Shown: piece after piece, positions 38,192 to 46,883 of the stretch | Position numbering within the stretch: position 1 is the first letter of the stretch | How the letters are laid out: each line of letters starts with the position of its first letter | Source of the DNA: Flammeovirga aprica JL-4 | GTDB taxonomy: Bacteria > Bacteroidota > Bacteroidia > Cytophagales > Flammeovirgaceae | DNA: 64,000 bases | Assembly: GCF_012844305.1 (NCBI RefSeq) | Contig: NZ_JABANE010000033.1 | Location: forward strand, 1 to 64,000 | Direction: 5' to 3' | Made by a program: the position numbers and the translations under genes | The notes under the pieces: generated by a model | Told to the model about the DNA's origin: nothing | What the model saw: the letters and a program-made list of their open reading frames with translations, nothing else | The model's database searches: none

Positions 38192-38784
38192 TTTAATTGT
38201 TTTATTATTTCAGAATAGATGTTTTCAGTACTACTCCCTTGATCCGAATATCCTTTAATAGTGTAAGCCTGTCTGTCAGGTGTTCCTTTTTGACCAGGGA
38301 AGCTATACGTTTCAATTGCGATATATTCTATATTCAATAATGAAGTGACCATTGATTCAATTTTCACAGCCTGCTGTTTTTCACAAATGGCTCTTAATGT
38401 CTTGAAGCTTTGTTCTGGAAACCTTTTACTCATGACCTTGTAAGCAGGCTCAAAACCTGAGTTGGTATTATCCATCAAAAGACCTTGAATACTGATCACA
38501 TAATCATCCTCCATAAACAGCTCCTTTACCGTACCTCGTTTTTTTGATCGATTGATACCAGTACGCTTTATCACCTTTCTAGAGCTGATCGTGATGATGG
38601 GCTCCAAGGGTAAATCCTCACCATCCAACTTGACGGGCATATAGAGTTCTGTATCAAAAATCTCACTGATACGGGTTTCTCCATTCTTAACACGGGTTAG
38701 AAGGTTTACCGATTCCTCTGCTGACTTTTTTGCAAAAGTAGGATATAAACCACCTGTCAGATTATTGATATTAAAATCAGCCAT
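38188..38784 (-). CDS. DUF6046 phage tail protein
   Basis: The 198-residue product matches the DUF6046 pattern of Bacteroidota contractile-tail phages: VKLDGEDLPLEPIITISSRK, RGTVKELFMEDDYVISIQG and a PDRQAYTIKGYSDQG ending. It sits between tape measure and hub, the place of the tail tube-baseplate adaptor (Mu gp43 / P2 LysM-type protein). The adaptor role is inferred from position. It overlaps the tape measure gene by 8 bp. Confidence 0.7.
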   Translation of the reverse strand: MADFNINNLTGGLYPTFAKKSAEESVNLLTRVKNGETRISEIFDTELYMPVKLDGEDLPLEPIITISSRKVIKRTGINRSKKRGTVKELFMEDDYVISIQGLLMDNTNSGFEPAYKVMSKRFPEQSFKTLRAICEKQQAVKIESMVTSLLNIEYIAIETYSFPGQKGTPDRQAYTIKGYSDQGSSTENIYSEIIKQLK

Positions 38785-40795
38785 TTTGATAATTTGCAGT
38801 TGAGGTTAATAATCTATAAATCACTTCCTGTACTTTCTCCTCAATTTCCTCAATACCTTCCGATACCTCTTGAGCTTCAATCTTAATCATCTCAATCATG
38901 TTGCCCATAGAAATATTAATGGTAGTTTGTCTAGCTCCACCTTTTGAAATGGAATTAACTCCATTTTTATTGTCGTCAGATTTCGTTGGAGCTTCAGCAC
39001 TTAAAAGAGAATTAGCAGAAGAGCTTACGGGTTGAGTCGTTGGAGAAACACTCACTTTGTGATTGAGTTTTTCCAGTTTCGCCGATTTCATTTCAGCATT
39101 ATATCCCTTAGTAAATGCCCCTGCAAGGTTGGAACCGTACTTCATAGCAAAACCGACTGGAGTTGCTGAAACCAAACCTTTACCCAATGCTTTTGCACCT
39201 GCTTTGATCTGATCTACATTACCGTTAAACACTCCTGCGATCATATCACCAATGCCACCCAAAATATTAACAGCAACATCTTTGATTGAAACAAAAGCCT
39301 CTTTAAATGCTTCCCATAAGCCCCAAACACCACCACGGAACCAATCAAACTTTTGATATGCGTAATACATCGCACCCACCAAAGCTCCAATAGCTACAAT
39401 CACCAAACCAATAGGATTGGCTGACATCACCGCATTAAGAATCATCTGTCCTTTTGCCATTGCAAGCGTTGCAATCTGACTGATATTCATTGCCACTGAA
39501 TACGCTTTTGAGACTATCGTAAGTACTCCCCAAGCAGTTGCTGAAGCCATCAAACCGACACCTAAAGCTTTGAGTACAGGAATATACGTTTCAGTATTTT
39601 CTCTTAACCAGACAATTGTACTACCAACTCCATCCAACACTACTGCAAGGTGTGGTAAGATCATTTGTCCTAATTCCATCAAGACAATATTCAAACGGTT
39701 TTGAACTATACCTGAAAGTGTATTAAAATCACCTTGAGTATTTTTTAAAGCAGAGGACAAATCAAACTTTGAACTGTCGAAATTATTCAGTGTTTGAAGG
39801 ACATCATCTCCAGAAGTTTTGAGTGAATTGAATAGAGACTGTAAACCTTCAGGACCACCTATTGAGTTTCTAAGAGTAGTGAATTGCTGATCACTCATTC
39901 CTTGTAATTTCGGCACTAGCTCACGAATCACTTCATCCAAGTTCCTTGTCTGACCGCTGGCATCATACATGCTGATACCAATCGACTCTAAACCTTTAAT
40001 AGTATTTGTTGCCGTCAATCCCTGTAAAGCAGATTTTGTAGCCGTTGCCGCCGTTGCACTGTCTTTGGAAATAGCAGTCATGGAAGCAAAGATTTTATTG
40101 GCAGTATCCACGCTTTGACCTGCCGAACTTGCCACCCCTGCATACTCGGTTTGCACCTTCGCTAGTTCATCAAAAGTAGTAATACCCACCTGTACCGTTT
40201 TGGCACTTGAAGCGAGATAATTATCCAAGTCATCTGCTGACAGCCCGAAAGCTTTCATTGCTTTTGTTGTAGAGTTGATCGACTCCGTCATATCGGCTTT
40301 TGTCGCCATAGAGAAGTTCGCCACTTTACTTACAATCTTGTCTACTTCCTCCCCGTATAATCCCGTTGCGGATTGCACATCATAAAAAGCTTTTGAAATC
40401 ACTTTTGGATCCATTCCTTTTTCGAAAGCCATGTTTCGAATAGTACTGTCTAGCTGTTCAATTTGTCCTTGGGTCTTATCCAAGTTCAAATTTTTCAATT
40501 CCAAAAACTCGTTATTGTATTCACTCGCATTTTTCACACCTACAGTCACTGCTCCAGTCAGAGCAGTAACACCAGCCGTAGCAAGTACAAAAGGATTACC
40601 AATGGCATTCATCGCACTTTCGAGTACTGGAATATCTTTGTAAGCTGTTTGCTTTAACTTAGAAGCATAACGCCCAAGACTATTATTCAGCTGATCCATT
40701 TTGGTGTTCATGCCACTTGCCACTTTTACCGCTCTTTTCAGAGCTGGAGAGGCACTGTCAGACACCTTCAATATGTACTCGTAGACTTTCGCCAT
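38777..40795 (-). CDS. tail tape measure protein
   Basis: This 672-residue tape measure protein sets tail length and is ejected with the DNA. The N-terminal helical part leads into a TP901-type core with DPKVISKAFYDVQSATGLYG, AKTVQVGITTFDELAKVQ and TKSALQGLTATN. Several hydrophobic segments (about 400-490) include LMASATAWGVLTIVSKAY and ANPIGLVIVAIGALVGAMYY. Its ATG overlaps the stop of the frameshifted extension of the tail chaperone (TAATG), as in other tailed phages. The length suggests a tail of roughly 100 nm by the usual rule. Confidence 0.9.
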   Translation of the reverse strand: MAKVYEYILKVSDSASPALKRAVKVASGMNTKMDQLNNSLGRYASKLKQTAYKDIPVLESAMNAIGNPFVLATAGVTALTGAVTVGVKNASEYNNEFLELKNLNLDKTQGQIEQLDSTIRNMAFEKGMDPKVISKAFYDVQSATGLYGEEVDKIVSKVANFSMATKADMTESINSTTKAMKAFGLSADDLDNYLASSAKTVQVGITTFDELAKVQTEYAGVASSAGQSVDTANKIFASMTAISKDSATAATATKSALQGLTATNTIKGLESIGISMYDASGQTRNLDEVIRELVPKLQGMSDQQFTTLRNSIGGPEGLQSLFNSLKTSGDDVLQTLNNFDSSKFDLSSALKNTQGDFNTLSGIVQNRLNIVLMELGQMILPHLAVVLDGVGSTIVWLRENTETYIPVLKALGVGLMASATAWGVLTIVSKAYSVAMNISQIATLAMAKGQMILNAVMSANPIGLVIVAIGALVGAMYYAYQKFDWFRGGVWGLWEAFKEAFVSIKDVAVNILGGIGDMIAGVFNGNVDQIKAGAKALGKGLVSATPVGFAMKYGSNLAGAFTKGYNAEMKSAKLEKLNHKVSVSPTTQPVSSSANSLLSAEAPTKSDDNKNGVNSISKGGARQTTINISMGNMIEMIKIEAQEVSEGIEEIEEKVQEVIYRLLTSTANYQNG

Positions 40796-40979
40796 TACTT
40801 TGGTTTAGGAGTATTGTGTTTTGCTTCTTCGTTTCTAGCCCAAACCAACGACTCGTAAGCATACGCCCACTCGTCGTCAGTAAGTGCTCTGGGGTTTGAA
40901 ATGCCTAAATGATACATGAGCAGTGCATCACCTTTTCTGAAAAAGTCACTTTGTTTTGTGACTTTCGCAGAGCTTAAAG
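40795..40979 (-). CDS. -1 frameshift extension of the tail assembly chaperone
   Basis: This frame has no start of its own but is open from the slippery site to a TAA at 40795-40797. It encodes about 61 residues including KVTKQSDFFRKGDALLMYHL and DDEWAYAYESLVWARNEEA. The fusion made by slipping at A_AAA_AAG (40980-40986) joins 184 upstream residues to this part, giving about 245. A WAYAYESL-type ending is common in gpGT-like tail chaperones. A hairpin with 8-bp arms (40942-40949 and 40958-40965) lies downstream of the slip site and may stimulate it. Confidence 0.75.
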
Positions 40980-41531
40980 CTTTTTTACAGCGGACTTAGC
41001 CTCCTCTCTAAGTTCAGAGACTACTGTCAATATTGACATATAGAGTTTAGGATCTTTTTTAAGTTCATCCAATTTCTTTACAGGGTCAGCCCAGTTTTTC
41101 TCAAGCAGGAACATTTGCTCTTCAAATGGCTTGCGTTGAGGATTATTTCTTTTAGCTGATTCTTCATCACTTCTATGAATCGGATTGACCTTACAAGTGT
41201 AACCCACTTTGTTAACTTGAATCTCAAAAACATTCCCTTTTTTCTCAAAAGTAGGATCAAATAAATCTAACAGCTCTTTGAGCTGATAAGCCAAACCTGC
41301 GAAATATTTATCTTGTTTGATGGTTTCATCACCTTCAATCCAACAGTTATTAAGAATCGTTTCAGTCATCGCATAGTCTGAGACATTCATCATCGACAAC
41401 ACTTGTTGAAGCACCTTAAAGTTTTCGGTAGGCAACCAGATTAAAGCGGATTTTCTATCCACTGTTTCTATCAAAGCAATTTGTCCATATTGCTCTTTGT
41501 ACTCCTTAATTTTTTCTTCAGTTAAATCCAT
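40974..41531 (-). CDS. tail assembly chaperone (gpG/Mu gp41-like)
   Basis: The 185-residue product precedes the tape measure gene, which is the fixed position of the tail assembly chaperone in contractile and siphovirus tails. It is helical and charged (MDLTEEKIKEYKEQYGQ, LDLFDPTFEKKGNVFEI). It ends EEAKSAVKKL on the slippery heptamer A_AAA_AAG, so two products are expected: the 185-residue form and a longer frameshifted form. Both would coat the tape measure during tail assembly. Confidence 0.75.
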   Translation of the reverse strand: MDLTEEKIKEYKEQYGQIALIETVDRKSALIWLPTENFKVLQQVLSMMNVSDYAMTETILNNCWIEGDETIKQDKYFAGLAYQLKELLDLFDPTFEKKGNVFEIQVNKVGYTCKVNPIHRSDEESAKRNNPQRKPFEEQMFLLEKNWADPVKKLDELKKDPKLYMSILTVVSELREEAKSAVKKL

Positions 41532-41565
41532 TTTAAACCCCAGTTAAAAGTATTTTAAAAATTGA

Positions 41566-41973
41566 TTAAGAACGCTTAATGCCCAAGCAGATAGCGGGAA
41601 ACGTCACTTCCATGCTTGTGTCTCCCTGTTCAAAGGCTTCTGCATCTTCTGTGATCTCAACACTTTTGAAATAGCGGAACGCCTGTTTACCCGTTTGCTC
41701 TTTTGCGTAAGCTAATGAGACATCAAAGCTCACATCTAAAAGAGAATTCACACCTAATGATTTTTCAAGAGCAAGCTTTTCACCCAAGGTCATTTTCAGT
41801 TCAATACTGGGTTCTTTATTACCTTTCCCAATACCGATTGGTTCATCTCCCTTTCCGTAAATAAACTCTTTCACTTGTGATTCTTTCCAGCTTACACCTC
41901 GAATACCTCCGACATCTTTACCACCAACAATAACGGTCAAGTCTTTCCACGCAAATTCATCTGTACTAGCCAT
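41566..41973 (-). CDS. tail tube protein
   Basis: This 135-residue beta-rich protein lies directly after the sheath gene, the standard place of the tube. WKDLTVIVGGKDVGGIRGVSW opens it, and EVTFPAICLGIKRS closes it. The segment GIGKGNKEPSIELKMTLG resembles the tube-fold loop and strand pattern of Mu gpM-type tube proteins. Strong position, moderate sequence evidence. Confidence 0.75.
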   Translation of the reverse strand: MASTDEFAWKDLTVIVGGKDVGGIRGVSWKESQVKEFIYGKGDEPIGIGKGNKEPSIELKMTLGEKLALEKSLGVNSLLDVSFDVSLAYAKEQTGKQAFRYFKSVEITEDAEAFEQGDTSMEVTFPAICLGIKRS

Positions 41974-41980
41974 AATTCAA

Positions 41981-43165
41981 TTAATTTGATAGCCCTAAAT
42001 TCACATCAATATATTTAGGATAGCCTTTTGGTCTTATCCCAATTTTCTCAATCACTAACTGATCGGTTTGCACTACATTTTGATTCGTAGGCATTACTAG
42101 TTTCACTCCAGATGCTGAACCTGTCGTTACCAAAGCAGAGTTTAATGCTTCTTCTACTGAGCCTTCAATATCTTTGATTATCGCAGGCTCCACCGTACCA
42201 TCTTCATTCGTCTCCAGATCATTATCAATCTGATTGATCAATGAATCATACGCTACTCTCAATCCACGGTCAATTACTCTCCCTCTTTGGATTTCTGAAA
42301 AATCATCGGCAGGATCACAAGCAGAAAGGAAACCCGTAAAGTAAAAACCATCGCGGTTTGCAAATTTTCTAAATGAGATATAACGCTTGTTATAAATCAT
42401 GTCTTCAGCAGGATCATTGACTTTTATCTTACCTCCAGCAGAAGTGTAAGCATTGCCCAGCGTAAAGACAGCACCATTTTGTACTTTAGAAATTGCTTCA
42501 TGAATTTCATATTCTGCAGAGATACCCAATGCTAGTGCTACAGCAGGATAACCGTCTGATTGAGCCGAGCCAATAACAACACCAACACCATTAGTAGCGT
42601 CTTTAGAAAAATCATGAAGATCTCCTGCAACACCAGTATAGGCTCTTCCTCCAACTAAAATCCTAAGAGGTGTTCTAAAACTTTGAGCTTCTTCAATTAA
42701 CTCCTGAGCTTTTGCAACAGCCGTGATCACATCAGGATCAATCCCGTTATCAATAGTAGGGTTATAGGTGTCATTTGGTATCACATTAATACCTGCCATT
42801 GTGATTGCTCCACCAGCATCAGATAATGCTTTCTTGACAATTGCTCCAGTCTTATCCAAAGCATCTGTCATTGTTGTATCCTCACTGATCAGCAAAACCC
42901 AAAGAGGAGTTCCCTTTCCTGCGGTGTCAAAGAAAGTGGAAATATCTGCATGCACATTGACACTATTTGCAGTGTCATAGTCTGTATCCAAGCCCAGAGC
43001 TTCTGCTTCCTCAATGCTTGTAATACGATGCACTTCATTCAATGCGATTTTTCCTGCAACCGCAATTCCTGTCAAAACCAACAAGTATTCTTCCGAGTTG
43101 GTCACATCTCTACCCAATTGATTATTGAGAATAGAGATGTTTACATTAGGTAAACCTTGTGACAT
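41981..43165 (-). CDS. contractile tail sheath protein (DUF2586 type)
   Basis: The 394-residue product matches the DUF2586 sheath family of Bacteroidota phages. Supporting stretches are MSQGLPNVNISILNNQLGRD, the AGKGTPLWVLLIS strand, MAGINVIPNDTYNP, and a C-terminal RGLRVAYDSLINQIDND followed by GIRPKGYPKYIDVNLGL. It forms the sheath that contracts on infection. It overlaps the previous gene's stop by one base and precedes the tube gene. Confidence 0.85.
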   Translation of the reverse strand: MSQGLPNVNISILNNQLGRDVTNSEEYLLVLTGIAVAGKIALNEVHRITSIEEAEALGLDTDYDTANSVNVHADISTFFDTAGKGTPLWVLLISEDTTMTDALDKTGAIVKKALSDAGGAITMAGINVIPNDTYNPTIDNGIDPDVITAVAKAQELIEEAQSFRTPLRILVGGRAYTGVAGDLHDFSKDATNGVGVVIGSAQSDGYPAVALALGISAEYEIHEAISKVQNGAVFTLGNAYTSAGGKIKVNDPAEDMIYNKRYISFRKFANRDGFYFTGFLSACDPADDFSEIQRGRVIDRGLRVAYDSLINQIDNDLETNEDGTVEPAIIKDIEGSVEEALNSALVTTGSASGVKLVMPTNQNVVQTDQLVIEKIGIRPKGYPKYIDVNLGLSN

Positions 43166-43788
43166 TACTTCGGCTTTTTAACAGTGGTCGTTTTCTTTTC
43201 AGGAATAGTTTTCACATCTTCCTTTTTTACCTCCTTTGCAGAAACGGCATTTTCTGCCTCTTCTGCTTTTGAAGTAGCTTCTGTCATTTTATCTGCAACA
43301 GCACCATTTACATCCGTAGTTTCCTTTTCCGCTTTTGATTCTTCTTTTTTGGGTGTATCAGCAGAAACGGCACTTTTTGCCTCTTCTGCATTTTCCTCAA
43401 AATAGGAACGCTCGAAGCTTATCGGTTCACTTTTATAGTAGAGAGAATATTCGTCAGCATAAGACTTTGAAGCTTCAGAGAAGAGCATTCCATCACCAAA
43501 AACAAATACCTTATTTACTTTCGGGTTGTTTTTGAAGAATACTTGAGCTTTTTCTATGACTTTATCCTCAGAGATTTTATTCAGTACTTTTTCCATTTTG
43601 TTTCTGGTTATCATATACTCGTTGAAGATTTTTAATGTGAGCCACAATACCGAAAGCATTGTACTGACATTAGTAAGTATTTGCCATACTGGGAACGGAT
43701 CAGCATAAATCATAGAGAGTATATTTCCCTGTATCATATTAAATATGAACGCACCGCCCCCAATACGATCAAATACCCCGTTGTTCAT
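43165..43788 (-). CDS. membrane-segment/charged-tail protein between capsid and sheath genes
   Basis: The 207-residue protein has three parts. The N-terminus (1-60) carries a membrane segment (VWQILTNVSTMLSVLWLTLK) and looks holin-like. The middle (65-125, VNKVFVFGDGMLFSEASKSY) resembles the small head-tail protein seen at this position in related phages. A Lys/Glu/Ala-rich C-terminus repeats EEAKSAVSADTPKKEE as EEAENAVSAKEVKKED. A single reading frame joins them, and Met65 is a possible internal start for the middle part. It lies flush against the capsid stop. The role is uncertain. Confidence 0.5.
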   Translation of the reverse strand: MNNGVFDRIGGGAFIFNMIQGNILSMIYADPFPVWQILTNVSTMLSVLWLTLKIFNEYMITRNKMEKVLNKISEDKVIEKAQVFFKNNPKVNKVFVFGDGMLFSEASKSYADEYSLYYKSEPISFERSYFEENAEEAKSAVSADTPKKEESKAEKETTDVNGAVADKMTEATSKAEEAENAVSAKEVKKEDVKTIPEKKTTTVKKPK

Positions 43789-44766
43789 CTATGAGTAGGT
43801 TTTAGTAGAATAGTAAACTGTTTCTTCAGGTTTAGCTACGTTGGTATCCAAAGTGAACATCGCTTTCATAAACCATTTCTCTGAGTTGTTTGCAACACGG
43901 TCAATACGCAGTGAGTTTTCTTCATCTGCCATATTACAACCGTACCAAAGATTACCTCCAACACCATCTTTCATGATTGTACCGATAATCGTGTCATCGG
44001 CAAGTCCACCTATCTCTACAAGATCTTTTCCTCCAAAAGTACTTTTACCTTCTTCAGTGAAATCTACTCCTTTATTAGTTTGCTCTTTTTGAGCATCACC
44101 ATAAATATCCATAGTGTTAGAACTCACTACTAACTTGAAGTCTTTATTCTTCCAGATTTTTTTAGGAATAGATGCTTTAATTCTTCCTAGTTCTCCAACA
44201 ATGTTTGCCTTCGTCAAAACGACTGGAGTAGCTACTTTTTTAACACCAGGAGCTAAGAAGATTCTCTTCATTAAACCATCAAAGAAAATCAGATTATTAT
44301 CTCCATCTCCAAGACCATTTGCAAGTGCATCTGCAATAGCTACAGAGTCCAGTTCCGATTGCCAAATTGCTTCATCCATCCATTCCGCATTTTCAGCAAC
44401 AAGTGCTTGAATAATTGCCGACTCAACAGATTTAGGAAGCATAGCATCCAGTAACGCTGGATTCATTTCAACTTCAGTCCAATAGTCATTAAAGTCCAAT
44501 GGATCAAACTCCAAATAGATCAGGACTTGCTGAGGCTCTAAATGCCGAGCATCAATATCCACTTTACCCGAATGTTGAGGAATACCTGAAGTCGGAGCTT
44601 GAATAGCATTTTTCAATTTTAAGCGTGGAATTTTCAGCTTTGACTTAATTCCCGTTTTTCTTGCAATCAGTCCTTTTTCTGAGGTCTCAAAATTAGCGGC
44701 AATAAAAAGTAGAAAAGCTTTTAAATAAATCCCATCATAGGAAGTATCGTTAATATTAATAGCCAT
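43789..44766 (-). CDS. major capsid protein
   Basis: The 325-residue product lies directly after the protease/scaffold gene and before the tail genes, as capsid genes do. N-terminal KLKIPRLKLKNAIQAPTSGI and EPQQVLIYLEFDPLDFNDYW are followed by a region with ELGRIKASIPKKIWKNKD and FKLVVSSNTMDIYGDAQ. The last segment fits the P-domain and A-domain pattern of HK97-fold capsids in Bacteroidota Mu-like phages. Identification rests on position, length and this pattern. Confidence 0.8.
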   Translation of the reverse strand: MAININDTSYDGIYLKAFLLFIAANFETSEKGLIARKTGIKSKLKIPRLKLKNAIQAPTSGIPQHSGKVDIDARHLEPQQVLIYLEFDPLDFNDYWTEVEMNPALLDAMLPKSVESAIIQALVAENAEWMDEAIWQSELDSVAIADALANGLGDGDNNLIFFDGLMKRIFLAPGVKKVATPVVLTKANIVGELGRIKASIPKKIWKNKDFKLVVSSNTMDIYGDAQKEQTNKGVDFTEEGKSTFGGKDLVEIGGLADDTIIGTIMKDGVGGNLWYGCNMADEENSLRIDRVANNSEKWFMKAMFTLDTNVAKPEETVYYSTKTYS

Positions 44767-44789
44767 TGTATCGTCTTTTTAAAATGTGA

Positions 44790-46064
44790 TTATTTTCTTT
44801 TCTTCATTGCCTGCAACTTGAAGTACGCAGACATTTGCTCAATAGAGACTTCTTCCTCACCATCTAGGTCAGGAACACCTACTGCGTTCGGAGGTGTATC
44901 TTTTGGTTTAGGATCTTCCTCTTTTGATGCTTTGTGCTTTTTGATGATCTCAGAAACTCTCTCCGAATCACCACCCGATGACTTTTCCGCTTTATGCTCA
45001 TTGACCAATTTGAAGAAGGATTCAGGGTCAACATTTGCAAGTTTCGTATAAGAGGCTTCGTTCTTTTCTGTTACAAGACCCTTTTCTTTACCCAATGCGA
45101 TATAAGCATTGACTAAATCTTCATGTTGCTCCTCATTGTGCTCTGATACTTCAAAAGCAGAAGCCACAATGTTCATGGTCTCTTCAAAATCAACAGATGC
45201 AAACTTTTCCATAGAAGCTCTATTGGAGTCGTCTACTTCCTGAAGTTTTTCACCTAGACTCATCAGTGAAGCAATAGCAGTTTGTTTCCAATTTACTAGA
45301 GTATTCACCGCTTCTAAGATTTGCTCATCTGTTGCATTTTCAGACAAGCCCAAAGCTTTAGCCAATTCTTTGTTCATTGTATTTTCGTTTTTTTCAGTTT
45401 CGGTAATTGGTTCTATTTCCTCCATTACTTGATTGGAGAAAGCGTCCAAATCAAAATCATCTTCATCAAAGCAAGCGGTTGCCATAAGTTTAGAGCCTAC
45501 ACGACCATCATAAATATCACCTGCCATATTAGCATCCACTGCCTCTTGAGCTGAGAACCAAGTGTCCTTTCCATCACGCATCCACTTCTTCTGGATTTCC
45601 TTTTTGTCCTTTCCAGTGTATTCAGCGTATTGGTTCAAAATGATATTATTGAGATCATCAATCTCTTTGGCAACCTCACGCAAATCATTAGCCGAACCAC
45701 GAGCACCACCACGTACTTGATGTGTCATCAATCTTGCGTTTTTTGCAATGTGAACTCTTTCTTGAGGAACCGCAGTCTGTATATAAGTCATCATAGAAGC
45801 AGAAATCCCTTCGATATAGATATGTATCTCAGCCTTAGAAGCACGGATGGCATTGAAGATTCTTAAACCTTCATACACGATTCCACCGGGGGAATGAACA
45901 CGTAAATTGATTCGCTTGTATTTATTCCCAAGCTCAGCGAGCGACAACACAAATACAGTAGCATTCAAATTGCCCCAACCTCCAACAGACCCAAATAAGA
46001 TCCAGTCTACTTCAGAAGCTGACTTTGCGATAACTCTATTTAATGGTAATTCATTTTTTGACAT
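44790..46064 (-). CDS. prohead protease (ClpP-like) fused to scaffold
   Basis: This head-maturation protein of about 424 residues has a ClpP/S14 protease domain (VHSPGGIVYEGLRIFNAI, then GISASMMTYIQTA with the catalytic Ser). MTHQVRGGARGS carries the His and AGDIYDG supplies the third residue. The C-terminal half (TMNKELAKALGLSENATDE onward) is a helical, acidic scaffold with an internal Met. I start at MSKNELPLNRV (46064), preceded by an A-rich leader. The frame is open to 46118, and that start is not excluded. Protease and scaffold in one chain is typical of Mu gpI and its relatives. Confidence 0.85.
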   Translation of the reverse strand: MSKNELPLNRVIAKSASEVDWILFGSVGGWGNLNATVFVLSLAELGNKYKRINLRVHSPGGIVYEGLRIFNAIRASKAEIHIYIEGISASMMTYIQTAVPQERVHIAKNARLMTHQVRGGARGSANDLREVAKEIDDLNNIILNQYAEYTGKDKKEIQKKWMRDGKDTWFSAQEAVDANMAGDIYDGRVGSKLMATACFDEDDFDLDAFSNQVMEEIEPITETEKNENTMNKELAKALGLSENATDEQILEAVNTLVNWKQTAIASLMSLGEKLQEVDDSNRASMEKFASVDFEETMNIVASAFEVSEHNEEQHEDLVNAYIALGKEKGLVTEKNEASYTKLANVDPESFFKLVNEHKAEKSSGGDSERVSEIIKKHKASKEEDPKPKDTPPNAVGVPDLDGEEEVSIEQMSAYFKLQAMKKRK

Positions 46065-46123
46065 TTGATTTCGTGTGATTTTGATTTTTTCTAATCGAGT
46101 ACCCAAATCAACATACATAGCTT

Positions 46124-46198
46124 AAAGGGTGCAAAGGGTGTTTTAGTCTAACTGTCATACCGTTTGGTTTAACTTCAAAAATTCGCAGTTAAACCAAA
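46124..46198. promoter_or_regulatory. divergent late-promoter region with direct and inverted repeats
   Basis: The gap between the divergent minus-strand protease and plus-strand packaging genes holds a 9-bp-period direct repeat, AAAGGGTGCAAAGGGTG (46124-46140). It also has a perfect 12-bp inverted repeat TTTGGTTTAACT / AGTTAAACCAAA with a 12-bp spacer (46163-46198). Relatives of the direct repeat occur at 46735, 46846 and 58022. These are good candidates for binding sites of a late-gene activator (Mor/C analogue) that fires both late operons. Confidence 0.45.
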
Positions 46199-46253
46199 AG
46201 TCACGTTGAAAAGAGCCACCTAAAAAGCGTGATTTAGGAAAAAATTAAATGTT

Positions 46254-46730
46254 ATGAATAAAAAGAAAGCAGGGTGGCTCTTGTATAAGGAAGGGTACAC
46301 TGATCAAGAGATTGCAGATGCTTTTCAACTGACTTCAAGAACCGTGAGAAGTTGGATATCATCAGAGAATTGGAAAGAGAAGAAAGAGAAACTGGAAGCG
46401 ATACAGGAAAACCTAGAAGAAGGACTTTTGGAACTGATAGAATATCAGCAGACAGTATTACTCCTAAAGAAGGAAGAAAGGAGAAAAGATATAGAGGCAG
46501 TAAAGAAAGGGAATAAAAAAGCAGAGGCTCTCACGCTAATAGATAAAGGAGAAATCGACGCTCTTCAAAAGATGTATTCATCTGTAAAAGGTAAACCTCG
46601 TACATGGTCTAATTATGTGGAGATCACCAACGAGTTTTTATCCTTCATGAAAGAAGTGGACTTACAAATTGCTCAAAAAATTGTGGAGCCAATGCAGATC
46701 TTTCTCAACGAAAAAAGAGCAAACCTTTAA
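46254..46730 (+). CDS. terminase small subunit-like HTH protein
   Basis: The 158-residue product has a helix-turn-helix at the N-terminus (YTDQEIADAFQLTSRTVRSW), then a long charged helical section and a C-terminal part with VDLQIAQKIVEPMQIFLNEK. This is the build of small terminases of the DUF1804/TerS type, and it precedes the large terminase gene in the same direction. It should recognise phage DNA and load the motor. First gene of the plus-strand packaging operon. Confidence 0.7.
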   Translation: MNKKKAGWLLYKEGYTDQEIADAFQLTSRTVRSWISSENWKEKKEKLEAIQENLEEGLLELIEYQQTVLLLKKEERRKDIEAVKKGNKKAEALTLIDKGEIDALQKMYSSVKGKPRTWSNYVEITNEFLSFMKEVDLQIAQKIVEPMQIFLNEKRANL

Positions 46731-46883
46731 GCAACACCCTTGTGCTCCCTTTGTAAGATGAACTCCATAAATCAAAATACCTTTAAAACGTTTTAAACCA
46801 CCCTAATTTAAGACGATCATAAGATTTATATCTAATCATACCACTAAGGAAGCAAAGGGCGTTAAAACGCAAATTATAACGCC

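Noticed and set aside
41078-41260. Minus-strand 60-residue frame inside the tail chaperone gene
   Set aside because: Lies in another frame of the same strand within a better supported gene; no start context.
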